Assembly (NCBI RefSeq): GCF_027744825.2
Contig: NC_071347.1
Coordinates: forward strand, 12,833,501-12,897,500
Length of the DNA: 64,000 nt
Source of the DNA: Synchiropus splendidus
Lineage: Eukaryota; Chordata; Actinopteri; Syngnathiformes; Callionymidae
Direction of reading: 5' to 3'
The first letter of the stretch is position 1. Each line of letters starts with the position of its first letter. The notes under the pieces are model-generated. The model saw only the letters and a list, made by a program, of their open reading frames with translations. It was not told where the DNA came from and made no database searches. Positions 1-11,645 of this stretch are shown here, one piece after another. The translations under genes were made by a program, and so were the position numbers.

Positions 1-391
1 AGGTTCGACACAAACTGCTGTTGGCTGCCACCTTCTGGTTAGCAGCAGAGGATTTGTGAAAACTGATAATAGTGACTCAATTCAGCGCAGAGCAATACAT
101 TTTTATAACAGTACTGTAATAAATGAGCACTAAAGGACTGATTAGAATTGTTTAAGTTAATAACATGTTCGTTGCCTTTTGTCCAATGAATAGGTTAAAT
201 CTAGTGCCACCACATTTTCAGCTGCTTGTATTTTTAAATGACAAACCACACAGTGAAGTTGACATCTGTCCGTCAAGCTTTCTTGTAATATGCATAATAA
301 AAAAGACGAAGTCACACACATTTACATACTATTATAAATACACCTATGTCCGTGTGCTCTGCCTTGTATCCAACTTGTTTTAAATGTCTTG

Positions 392-397
392 AATAAA
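392..397 (+). terminator. Possible poly(A) signal of an upstream plus-strand gene
   Basis: An AATAAA hexamer is followed by a T-rich and then TG-rich stretch (about 400-425), the usual layout of a vertebrate cleavage and polyadenylation site. The preceding 390 bases are AT-rich with no long frame, as a 3' UTR would be. No upstream coding exon lies in the window, so this may be chance. Confidence 0.25.
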
Positions 398-513
398 ATT
401 GTTTTTTCTCTTGCATTGTGTGCTGCTGAATTTAATTTTCTATTTTTAAGCCCTCTCTACAGGAGATAGAAAGGAGCAGGAATTAGACTAACACAGAGTA
501 AATATAAGTCCGG

Positions 514-858
514 ATGAGCCGGAAAACAGAGTCCAAAAATAATTTGGTTGAAAAGATGTTCACTGCTGCCCCGGAAAAAACACAATTGGTGGGAAAACAA
601 ATGTATTCACATGGCCCAAAGGGAGGAGAAACGTTTCACTGGGATGAGGTACACCGACTTCAACTGTTTACACCTGTTGTAGAACCAAAAACTCTGAAAG
701 GCAGTGAGTGCAGGAATCTGCCTTCCTTCCTTGGTTATGACACCATGGAACAATGTGCCACCTCTATCGCTAAGGAATTGAAGCACTACTCTGAGGCGTC
801 CCTAGCTGCTGAAGCATCTCACACCATCCCAACATCCAACGGAGAAACCTCATTTTAG
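514..858 (+). CDS. Unidentified 114-aa ORF, possible small gene or terminal exon
   Basis: An ATG-to-TAG frame of 114 codons. I do not recognise the product. It is hydrophilic and Lys/Glu/Ser rich, with no signal peptide or membrane segment. The start at 514 is fixed by an in-frame TAA at 505-507. About 50 bases upstream is a good acceptor (pyrimidine-rich tract ending in CTACAG at about 462), so the ORF could sit in an exon whose first bases are 5' UTR. The composition does not look like a transposase or reverse transcriptase. Against it, there is no AATAAA close after the stop (nearest about 1468) and no donor or second exon was found. It could be a short lineage-restricted gene, a pseudogene or chance; an ORF this long is uncommon but not exceptional in 64 kb. 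Confidence 0.35.
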   Translation: MSRKTESKNNLVEKMFTAAPEKTQLVGKQMYSHGPKGGETFHWDEVHRLQLFTPVVEPKTLKGSECRNLPSFLGYDTMEQCATSIAKELKHYSEASLAAEASHTIPTSNGETSF

Positions 859-1066
859 TTTCTTAAATTGACCAGTAAATCAAAAACTGTGACTTCTGGC
901 TCAGCTCTTTCTTCATCACAATAGAACCAATACAGAGATTCAACTTTCTACCTTCCGTTCATTGTCAACAAAACAAGCGGCAGTATGAGTTGTCAGTTCT
1001 AACAATCTCTTATGTACACTAAAGTAATACCAAATATATACATTGTGATACCATTTAAAGCAACTA

Positions 1067-1145
1067 TAGGCGGTTGGACAAAATAATGGAAACACCTTAA
1101 ATCTGAAAAAGCTTTCATGCTTTAACATTTTGTCCAACCCCTGTA
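1067..1145. mobile_element. Short foldback MITE, Tc1/mariner-like
   Basis: The left end reads GGTTGGACAAAATAATG. The right end, reverse-complemented, reads TACAGGGGTTGGACAAAAT. These are near-identical inverted ends about 75 bp apart with no coding space, and TA dinucleotides at the borders suggest TA target duplication. This is the form of a non-autonomous Tc1/mariner-type miniature element; the superfamily is inferred. Confidence 0.5.
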
Positions 1146-1689
1146 CTTTTGTTAAAGTGAACCCTTCTCATTAATGGATGATGTAGCCCACGTTGAGGAC
1201 AAGAAACTAGAAGAAATGGAGAGTGTCATGCATAAAGATACCTGGTCTATTTTGAAAAGCCCTTGAGAAACAACTCCAGTTGTGGCCGAGGTGATTACTA
1301 GGAACATCTGTGTGCAGTTGGTTTCACAGATGAGAAGGAAAGTAGCTGATGGGCAACTCACTGAATCGTAGATGGATCGTTTGGCTTGAGCAGGTGTTTA
1401 CTGATAGCTGAAATATACTTTGCCCCAAATCCATTCAGGGATATTGCAACAGCTGGTGACACCTTCAAATAAAAATGCGCCCTCACCAGCTGTGGAGAGG
1501 AGATTGTGATGACATCTACACAGGTTCTTCTAATGACTTCACCATTCAGGCCAGTTTGAGGGAGTTTTTTTTTTTTTAAAGAAACTGTAAGTTAGTGATG
1601 TAGCTATTGATGTCATCTCTAAATCCAGTTGTATTTCTAAGATGGGATTAAGCTGATTTGCTTACTTTGGCTCAGAGTTGTTTACTAAT

Positions 1690-2010
1690 CTCGGTGTGAG
1701 TTCGGATCAGAAGGATGAAGTCGAATAAATGAGACGCTGCTTTCATCTGTACACAGCTGGATATAGCAAGTCAATAGAAAGAGAACTTTGCAGAGGCGAT
1801 CTCGGCATGTGAATGCAACGGTCCAGCTATGCTAAGCGAACGGTTGCATAATGAATCCAACAGACAGATCAAAGGACACAGACCTGCCGTATAATAATTT
1901 GACCTCGATTCGGCCCAGCAGAAACGTCCGCATCAATCCAACCACGGGCCATAATCCTCCATGGATTAATAATGTAATCTTCAGGGCAAATAATGAGCGC
2001 TTCAGTATTT
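1690..2010. other. Possible conserved non-coding element
   Basis: A stretch of balanced composition with repeated TAAT/ATTA cores and no open frame, next to lower-complexity DNA. It looks like the developmental enhancers common in gene deserts. This is an impression from composition only; no alignment was possible. Confidence 0.2.
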
Positions 2011-4399
2011 GTCTGAGCTAGAAAAAAAAAAAAAAAAAAGGTGGGTGAGGCTTGGAAAAAAAATACAGTTCACCTTGCTGGCGCGGTTGCAAGGAGAACC
2101 ACGTGTATTTCATCACAACGTTGGAGTTAAAAAGTCAAGTGTGTGATTAAGAAGTCCTCATCCTTTCTTACCTTTTTTCTCGGCTCGTTAGTTTTTTGTG
2201 TTTCATCATGTGAATTGGTCGTATCTGACTGGAGGCGAAAAACAAGACTTTCATTTCATTCAGGCTGTCAGAGTGACTGGTATTTCTTTCATCTGAGCGC
2301 AGGCAGGCGTCCGAGACGCAGTACAGTCACAACCAGCATCGCCTTCCCGAATCGAATCAGTGTCCTTTTTTATGCAGTCAGTCGGCGTTTTACGATGCCA
2401 AAGCCCATCTGTTTCTACTACGCTGGCCTTTCTGCTCGCGTGTCGATGTGGAGGTCAATAAAATACCAGAGTAAAGTATAAAAACCTACATTAAATCATC
2501 CATTACAACAGCGTTTATGTTCAAAAGCCAACATTAGATTACTAGTTGGATCATTTTAAACCTTCAAAGAAGCACAGTTTTTCTCAAATACAGGGAATTA
2601 TTGTGCTTACCAGACACTGAGAGAAGAACTGTGCTTAAATTAGAGCCTGAAGTTATCATGGCTTTTAATGGCCCGCAGGATGATTCATCTGAACCTCCAG
2701 GGACCTTCAGCACGACTCAGAGAGGAGGTGACGTGCAGCAGAGTGACATGGTGTCACAGGCGGAAAGTGAAACAAAGAAAGAAGATGGCATTTTCTCAGA
2801 GAGTTCCAGTCCACAGGGAGGCATGAAACCTCAGCTTGCACTTGTCACTGGTGTCAAACTTAGGCTCTGCAGCACCGCATAAACCAAGCGTCACGTTTCC
2901 ACCAAAGATGTGATGCAAATAATCAAAGTGGAGAACATCCTCTTTAGCTAAACCTTTGTTTCCTCTTTTGTCTGTCTTCATCGGCTCTGCTGCTCATTAT
3001 TCGTCCTTCGTCATCCTCCATCCTCCTTCGCAGGCAGCGCAGCAGCTCTTCCGCTTTGATGAGAGATCTGAGCTGAAATGTCACAGGGATTAAGAAGTTT
3101 TGGCTCCTTGATCCCGTCCGGATCATTTAGTCGCCCTCACAGCCCGAGCGTTCTTCTCTGCTAAAAGGTGAAATTTCAATACCACACTGTCCGATTGAAC
3201 ATCAAAAACATTTAGAATCACTTTCTCAGGTAAAAGACATATTGATGAAAAGTATGACAGCGCTTAACTTTCTCCCTTGTAGTTTCTCCTTTCATGGTTT
3301 AGGGCTCTGGAGTAATGCGGCATTCATTTGGGTGTTGCAGACTGTGTCAAAACTTTTTTTAATGAAGGCCACATGCGGTGATGTGGGAGGAAAACTGTTC
3401 TACCTGAAAAATAAGAAAAACAACTGCATTGCTTTTAGAAAAATTAAAATAAAATTCTGTCTTCTTTAGAAGCGTGAAAAAAACATGAATACAACAATTC
3501 ATCTGAATACTTGGAGCGGCAATATAATGTCAATATGTGATATCTTCTTTTCCTTTTCTTTTGTTTTGTAGCTGATTTCGAAGTACAAGAGGACCTATTC
3601 ATTTTTGTCTTGGTGTGACCCAATGGAAGCAAAGGGAAAAGGGAAAAGGGAAAGCAAGGGTCCAAGGATAGGACCTTGTGGCACTTTTTCCAGTTTGGTA
3701 TGACCTGGACATTTTGAGGCTTGTGTCATTCACAACATGAAATTAGCTGTTTTATCACATGCATTATGTCAGTAATAAACCCAGTTTGGTTGAAAACAGC
3801 AGCCTGTAAAGACAGCGCAACAGAAGACGCTGAAGCTTTTACATTGTGATACATTAATCTGGGATGAAGACAGGAAATATGAGTCAGCAGAGAACAAGGT
3901 TCTATTCTGTGTAGTAGAGAATATGTTCAGGATCAAAATGAAGGCGGATGAAGCGATTCTGCAGCGTGGGTTTCCTGAAGCTTAAGGCGAGAAAAGTTGA
4001 GCTGCAAGTCGTTTTTTTCGAGGGGGAAGACATAAAGAGATGCAGTCGAACTAGAAACAGGGCAGGAACTAATGTTGGATAGAAACAGAGTTTCTCAATT
4101 CACAAGTGGATAACCCTTCGTGGGTAGCACTGTCAGAACAATAGTTGTTGTGATGCGGTGCTTGCTCTTTAGCCAAATGAAAGTGCAAGACTTGTCATGT
4201 TGTAGTCAAACACTCGCTAATTTGAATTTCTCTTTGTCGGACTACGCAACCTGGATAATGCGGTTATTAGCTGGACTAAGCTAGCAAGTAGCCAAGTAGC
4301 TCGACCACAACTGGACTGGGTGATGTGCGCCTGCGTGAGCTTCAGCTAAGTAGTAAGGAGGTAAACAAACTCGTAGATTAATCACGGTCTAATGATGTC

Positions 4400-5065
4400 T
4401 AGTAACCTTCTATACACTCACGAAGTCATGTGTGGAACCAGATGCAGTATGTGTGTTCCTTGGTCTTAGCCGATGTCTCTGCCGAACACATAACAAACCT
4501 ATTATCAGCTGTGTTTTGTCACATTCTGGAGCATCTGGACTCCCCAGGTACTGTCAACATCGGGTCTTCCCGGGGCTGTGCTCTCTCTCCATGGCTCTTC
4601 TCCCTCTACACCAACTGCTGCGCCTCCAGCCACGTGTCCGCGAAGCTGAGCAAGTTTGCGGATGACACCACCGTCTTCAGGCTCATCTCAGATGGAGATG
4701 AGTCGGCTTACAGGAGGGAGGTGTAGCAGCTGGTGTCCTGGTGTTGCCACTCCTTCTGCTTCCTGGGAACCACCATCACTGAGAGCCTCGAATGGGAGCT
4801 GACCATCAGGTCCATCATCGAGTCCATCCTCACCTCCTCTATCACCGTGTGGTACAGCAGCGCCAAGTCCAGGGACAAGAGCAGACTGCAGCGCATTGTG
4901 CATATAACAGTCTGACGGCTCCTCGCTACCCGTCATCTGTGTCTGTTCTTGTTCTACTGGCAGCAGAACAGGAAGGACTGAAGGGCTCCCGGCGCCACCC
5001 AGGGAGGTGCATTTACTCAGTAATTCGACTTCCTCTCCACTGCACTGTAACCAGAGAGAATGTGA
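4400..5065 (+). pseudogene. Decayed non-LTR retrotransposon reverse transcriptase fragment
   Basis: The conceptual translation from about 4430 contains a degenerate RT palm region: a GCALSPWLFSLYT block (usually G-x-P-Q-G-C-x-L-S-P) followed by KFADDTTVFRLIS, which holds the catalytic ADD-type motif, then DESAYRREV. A stop follows at 4724-4726. The same frame resumes with residues typical of the downstream thumb region (ESILTSSITVWYSS, then SRLQRIV) up to about 4915. This order is characteristic of fish L2/CR1/Rex1-type LINE ORF2. The spacing between palm and thumb is much shorter than in an intact element, so there is an internal deletion as well as stops. Inactive and 5'-truncated; clade assignment is tentative. 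Confidence 0.75.
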
Positions 5066-6702
5066 CCCAATCATACGTGATGTACATTTGCGCTTCCTCT
5101 AAATTTTTACTCAAGTGATTTCCTTACTTTAAACTATTAGACATTTCTAGCACATATTTCCGTAGCCCATACTATTGAAGTGTTCCCCAACCTGTGCCAT
5201 CCCCTTGACTTCCTTATATTAAATCATTTTCTCTGTGACAAGGTCAATGGATCTAATTCTTAACCAAAGGTGAGCGTGTAACAAAGGATCAATCCATGGT
5301 TGGGTTTTGAAAGCATATTGTGAGCCGCCGTTCCGTCGAGCTCCTCCATAATGAAAGGTTGGTGTGCGCTCAAAGTTTAACAAGCTCTGTTCTGAAGTTT
5401 ACAAGAAGGAATTTAATCATTTCTAAATTGAGCCCTAAACACAGCCTCCCACTCTCACACTCTTCCACATCTGTTTTCTCTAAACACTTTTCGACAGTTT
5501 GGAAATGAGACGTCTCGAGAGACGTGCTGTTTGGAGGGAAGAGTTTAGCATCGCGCGGCTACAGCTGCAGGCCAATTAAACTGCAATGTGCTTTTATTTT
5601 GTTCCGGCAATAACTGGTGTCAAAACCTCAACGCATTTCCACCGTAATCACCTTAATTGTGTCTTATACCAGCTACTTTCAGTGAGAGGATTTATTTTTT
5701 TTTTTGTCTTCAGTATGCGTCCTCTTACCTGAAGCGAAAAAAGGGATTGCAAGCTGAGAGCTTCGTTCTTCGACTGAGAAGTGGCAGGAATAAAAGTTAA
5801 AAATAAAAAAAAACAAGTCACTGCTGATACTTCATGCTGCGAGTGCTGAGAGAAAAATCTAGGTCATTTCTCCATCATTAGTATGCCAGCCAGGTGAAGC
5901 ACAAAGAGGATTAGAGCGAAGTGATGCCAATGGGACTTTGTTGAGCTCCATTCTCTTTCTCCCTCTTTCTCTTCATGCAAACAACAGTTGCTGCCACCTC
6001 CAGTGAGACATGGTCTGCTCTTGGAAACATGAGATACACTATATTGACATGCTCTAATGAGGTTCTAGCATTTGATAAATGTTGCACACCACACTGAGCA
6101 GCCAAATATTCCTTTGATTAAATATAACCTGACTATTCTTTACCTTTTCTTTTGAACCAAGAGGGCGATAAGGAGTTCACTTCAACAATGGTAAAGTTTA
6201 TATGCTTTGGAAAACACACGAATTGTCAAGTGGGATTATCGCGCTGCAGGGTCCTCAAAAATGAAAGCTTGGTTTTATGATCTTGAGGAAGGCTTTGGAC
6301 CAGACAGCTTCCTGTGGAGGGCTGCAAGTAAGCTTTTCTGGTCCTATAAGACCATACATATATATATGAGCTCATGAGAACCACATGCAGCCCTCACAAT
6401 GTCAGAGTAAATAAAAGTCAATACCTATTTCTGTCATATATTTAAAATTTTAGTCGCGATGAATCGCACTCAAGCCGCAACACTTTTAATCACAGGAAAA
6501 TTTTATTAACATAAGGGTGATGCTTTCCTCATTCAGACTTTTATCCAAACATCTACCAGTCTGCACCCTTATGAGGAGCTTTGTAACAAAACAACAAACG
6601 CATGCTATCACCCCAGAAAACTTCTCACGGAACATAATAAATAAGTACGGATTTCATCACCTTTTTTTTTTTTAATTTAGCATCTATCATTATTATTTAC
6701 TT

Positions 6703-6787
<85 letters not shown>

Positions 6788-8400
6788 GTGTGTTCTTTGT
6801 ACGTGAAATATTTTTTTTAAGTCTAAAAATCAACACTATTTTTTTTTTACAAGCTAATTTACGAAGGTCCCTTTCTCCCCATCATGTTCTTCGACGAAAT
6901 GACAGCATCTTTTTTATTTTCATTTTTTTAAATCTGCCGCAAAATCGTACATTTTTGTCCACAACAATCAATTTTGAAAAAAGTCCAGGATGAATTGATA
7001 ATAGATACTGCCAAGCACATTTTTAACCTCAGAGGCACTGAATGGTCAAAAACATGCTTAAAACATTACATAGTAAGTGACAATGACAGAAAATGCACTT
7101 GGCAAAGATGTTCATGTTTGGATTTACGAGTGTTTGGCTGTGTTTACACAAGCTTGCTGTGTTGTTTTACACGTGTGCCAATTAAAAATAGAAAGCCTGT
7201 TCTCTCTCTTTATTCATTGTCACCATATCAAATATCAATAGTTCATAAAAACCTAGGGGGTATGAAAATGAGCCTTCAATAGCTGAGATGGAAATGGAAA
7301 GTACAAACAATCTGTTGCGGTACAACTTTTATCGCTGATTGTTATAATCAAAACAAAAATACTGAAGCAAATAGCTTGTAATAAAGGGTCTTTGCATTTA
7401 ATACCCTATTTGATATTGTTTAATTTACCTAATTTAAGTTACATTTCAGATTATTTTTCTTAAGACCTTCTGCTTTTTAGCTTTTCACAACAGGCAACAA
7501 CATTCCACTATTCTCTCATGCCTTATGCAATATTTTTTGGAGACCAAATCTTGAGTATCAAACAGCCTTTCTGAACACATTTCACAATTTGGGAACAATG
7601 GACCTTCTATTTGTCACTGGCCCAATGCCCGGCCCCTTGGCTGAATATTGTTGGGGAAGAAATGAACGCACATATTGAATGAGAAGAAATAATGAGAAAT
7701 TCTCAGAAGAGGTTACACAAACAGTTCACCTAAAACATGGGACAGTTCCGTCCAAGTGTGTTGTGAAATCAAAAACATAGACACATGGGGTCCACCCACC
7801 AATGAAACAGTGCAAAAGCCTGTGTGACCATTTATTCCTGCATATGTTGTCTGCTATGGAATGCTGGTTTTCTGTCGAATGAGATGATACATATCACAAG
7901 GATTGATGCAGAGATTTTGTAATAAACAGTACCATCCCACTGACACAGCAAATGTCTTCATTCTTCAACACGTTCCTCAAGCTGACACATCTGGGGCCTC
8001 ATGCTAAAGACCTGCATAAATGTCATACTGATACATGGCGTTCCAGGCCTTCATCTAAATATACAAATCATATGTAAATGATTCATGCGCAGGAGATACC
8101 CTAGACCAGAAACTTCAAATAGAGAGAAAAGAACGCTAAAATATGACGTTTTCACAAGCGCCCTGTTTGGCTTTGATGTTTCAAAGAATAGAAGGAGCAT
8201 CACCCAATGTTTAACCTTATCAACCCGTTTTTTGTCTTTACTTAAAGTGGCATAAGACCAAGTATTTTTCTCTTCAACAAACTCGACTGAGGAGTGGGGT
8301 CCAGGTTGGAAATTAGATCCTTCACCAGGGGGAGTTGTCCAAGCACCTGTCTTTGTTAGTCAGTCCAGTGTCTTCCGGGTGTTTGGGTGAATCCAGCTCC
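5066..8400. other. Intergenic tract, no gene seen
   Basis: AT-rich DNA with no supported exon. The main structure is the AT dinucleotide microsatellite near 6.7 kb, preceded by a T-rich run at 6661-6675. The flanks contain short poly(T) runs only. Confidence 0.6.
6706..6782. repeat. (AT)n microsatellite
   Basis: About 38 uninterrupted AT units. It can form cruciform or slipped structures, is likely to be length-polymorphic, and its true length may be misassembled. Confidence 0.97.
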
Positions 8401-8404
8401 ATTG

Positions 8405-8545
8405 CTGTTGTGGTGCTCCTGGGCAGGACACCTTATGTGAATGATCATGGTGGTCAGTTTGCCATGAGGCAGCTGTGGCTACAGACATACTGCAGCTTGT
8501 GGCACGTCTCTTAGGGTGACTTCAAAAACACAATATAAATGTAAC
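8405..8545 (+). repeat. Degraded dispersed teleost repeat ending in a TATAAATG-type tail
   Basis: The order is: a CTCCTGGGCAGGACAC block, a GGCAGCTGTGGCTACAG block, then GGGTGACTTCAAAAAC and ATATAAATGTAAC. These match, in order, the landmarks of a very common fish short interspersed repeat (gggcaagacactt, then cagctgtggctac, then gcgctatataaatg), as I remember it. The copy is diverged and the central part is shortened. Family name not assigned. Confidence 0.6.
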
Positions 8546-9949
8546 GTGTAACACTTAACTGTGCTGGTGAAAGGTGAGCTGAGCCAAGAGACTTTCTCCC
8601 TGCGGAAGTAGAGATGCTCTCATCCAAAGGACAGCCACAGACAGTTCTAATGGAATAACAGATGGAAATATGGCCCTGCGTGGTTCCGCAACTTCAGATC
8701 AGCGATCGTGACTTTGACAGCAACTGTTCTTAAAAAATGTTCAGCAAAAAAAATGGCAGATTCCCCACACTACACCTCCGGAGATTGGAATTTACTGCAT
8801 GCATGGCACTTCTCCATCCTTCATTGGCAAGCTGCCTTTGAAGAATCACAAAGACATATGCTTTAAGCTGTTTCAATAAAATAGGCTCCCACATGTTTAC
8901 ATCAGGCCAGAGAAATGAAAACATCCCAGATGTACATTTTAAAAGTGGAAAATTCAAGTGTGTTTATTAAATGTGGGACTGCAGACAAAAGAATTCTGAG
9001 CACTCACTTATTGGTGGCAGAAGAGGCTTTGCATCCTGTATACAAACCATAGAAGAAATGAAAAATCAGTATCAAAGTTGTTGTTCACTTATGGCAAGTT
9101 CCGTTTACCTCTAGTTGATTGGCAACCAGTTGATCAAATATGGCGAGTTTCTGCTCCCAGAAACTAATAGCTACCTGTCGGCACGATGTGTGACTAGGTT
9201 TCTATAAAATTAAATGTGTAAATGTTGACGTGAAATACAACTTTACTGAATCCTCTCATGAATCCCTCTTCAGTGAGACTTAATTTTTGTCCATTTCAGG
9301 CACCGTAGATCGAGCTACTTGTGCTACGTGCCTGAGCTAATGAAGCCAAAAAAACAATGATCTCTTTCAGCTCATCACTTTGTGAAAACTTCCCAAAAGC
9401 ATTGAGGGACACAAACGTTCATAATGTTGCAGTCAAAACATCTTTTTTCATCTTATGAGGTTGTGTTGCCCAAAGAAAAAGATGGTCGTAGTCAAAGACG
9501 ATGGTGCCTTTAAGTGCACTGTAGAATGCTGCTCCCAGCAGGGCGAAGTTGAAATCCATGAACTATGATTCAAAGGAAAACCAGTAAGATGAAAACTAAC
9601 TCGTACACAAAGTTTGTGGAAAACATTTTTTTCTTTTAATAGCCATTCCGAGTCGATACTCAGTATGTTTCATCTCTGCCGTGGACGACCCGATAACAGT
9701 GTGAATCACATACGCGCAACCATTTCCTACTCTTCCCTTTAGAAAAATAAACGTTACTTATGGGTCGGTTTAAAGTAAAGCAAATGTCGCTCATCTGCTT
9801 CACAGGCACATCACACAGAATTATTATTATTAAGTATGTTTACATATCCGTCAGGCTTCTCTAACTAGACAACCTAGAGCTTTATGTGTGGAGAGACTGA
9901 CACATGGGGCGATTACACTGACTCTGTTGACTCATCCTCCAAAGAAAGC

Positions 9950-10600
9950 AGCCGATATCTGTCTGCCGCGGAGAAAACAGAGTAGATTGATCTTCACAAG
10001 AGGAGACTATCGGGCATGAGGCGGTTGAACCTGAAAAAAGAGACTTTGCCGTTACGAGTTTTTTGTAATAGAAGAGAAAATATAGTTTCTAAATCCAGAG
10101 AGAGATCAAGGACGGTGAATAGAGAGGAGGAGGCAGAAATAGATGTTTATGTCTTTCACCTGCTTCTCGGTCGGCGTTAAAACAACGCTCCGTGGCAGGT
10201 TTAGCGGTGGAACAATTAATTCTCAAAGCAACTCTGGCAGCCACACAATACTTTTTTACAGTTGGGAGCTTATCAAGTGTTTAATTGTTGCTGCTACTCT
10301 CCCGCGCGCCAGGCTTGCAGTGATGGACACATTTTTAATTATGGCGCGTGATGAAGCCTGACCCTGCTGCTACACCGTATTAAGCGCTTGTAATGTGACC
10401 AGCCTTTTGTGCAGCGTTATTGTCTGGAGCGCACGTGTGAGGGGAGAACCAGCGTTCAGCGACCAGCGGAGACACAAATATACTCCATGCCGCCCGCACA
10501 GCAGGTGTGAGGCGACTTGCTTTTAATTGGATCTCTGCTCGAGCCTGGATGAGGTGAAGGGACCTTGTCTTCAAAATGAAGGCGATAGATTGGGTAAAAG
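9950..10600. other. Possible conserved non-coding element
   Basis: A long stretch of near-balanced base composition with several AATTA/TTTAATT homeodomain-like cores (about 10215, 10280 and 10335) and no coding frame. Suggested as regulatory from composition only. Confidence 0.2.
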
Positions 10601-11278
10601 GTAGAGGACGAGAGGCGCGCGGAGGAGAGTTTCAATCAGACGTGCACCTTTGGAAACACAATCCAATTACCAGTGGGACAGAAAGTGTGTTCAGGCTGGT
10701 CGTGGCCTTTCACTGCCGATGAAAACGCATGAAATGGCCAAGGCATGCTAGCAATGTCAGTGTGGAAATAATGACGAAACAATATCAATATTTTAGATTT
10801 TAGACACAACAATGTGTTCTGCTTTTAAATATATTATGCAGTTTCACACATATTTTCACTACAATATATTCTCATTTATTATTTATTATTTTGACTTTTG
10901 TCACATTTGTTTCTGATCATCAATGTTCATTGAACTTCTATCTTCACAAAATGTTTTTTGTGTCCAAGCTTAGCATTTTGTGTACTTATTTTCTCTAATA
11001 CCAACAAAGGTATTATGTTGTATTTTCCAGCACTTTCAGCATGAGGCTGTGGACAGACTGGTCAGGTTGCTTGTCCACGAGAGGGCGTACTTGGACAGAC
11101 AACCAACCAGTCACGCCACAGTTGACTATTTCAGCACCATTGTGTGAGGAAATAATTTGACATTTAAACAAGCCAAGCTGCAAATATGAAGCCTGATGTA
11201 GTTGCTACGTCACACAAGACATGGACATGGTAACTGACCATTCGTGACATGTTTCTGTCAAAGTTTTGCAGTTAAGAG

Positions 11279-11645
11279 TATAAAAACGATCCCCCGGTCG
11301 AGGAGACAAGGCAGGCTGTAGTTACGTAGGAGTGTAACTTTCATTGACACAGACTGTGAAGAGAAGTATTCACACACTGATGAAGATTTTCAGTCTTACA
11401 GTATGACAGAAAGTGACGCTGCTTCCGCACACAGTGACATTGTGTCAGTTCACTGTGACTGTCCACCAGCAGCAGATACTGGGGCCGAAGCTTCACCACC
11501 TCCAGGAACATGGAGAAGGTATGGTCAAAATACTATGACACCGAATAGCAGTAGAGGAAGCAGTGTTATTCACAGCCCTGCTGTGGACAACAATGAAGAT
11601 GTCCAGCCATCATCATCATCTTCAAGCTACAGCCTTCTGAAATAG
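11279..11645 (+). CDS. TATA-box-associated 80-aa Ser-rich ORF, unidentified
   Basis: A TATAAAAA box at about 11279 lies roughly 125 bases before an ATG (11403) that opens an 80-codon frame ending at 11645. The product is acidic in its first half and Ser-rich near the end, with no recognisable domain. A pyrimidine-rich tract ending in TTACAG immediately precedes the ATG, so it could instead be a downstream exon. No AATAAA follows closely. It may be a small gene, a decayed gene copy or chance. The ORF is 11403-11645; the range given includes the putative promoter. Confidence 0.2.

Larger units (their letters stand above)
859..4389. other. Intergenic tract, no gene seen
   Basis: No supported exon. 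It holds a small foldback element at about 1067-1145, a possible conserved non-coding block at about 1690-2010, a short poly(A) run near 2021-2039 and scattered short frames without splice support. A 93-codon frame at 2601-2882 is hydrophilic but lacks splice or family support. Confidence 0.6.

Noticed and set aside
2601..2882. 93-codon hydrophilic ORF
   Set aside because: Coding-like composition but no splice context, promoter or family; left as intergenic.
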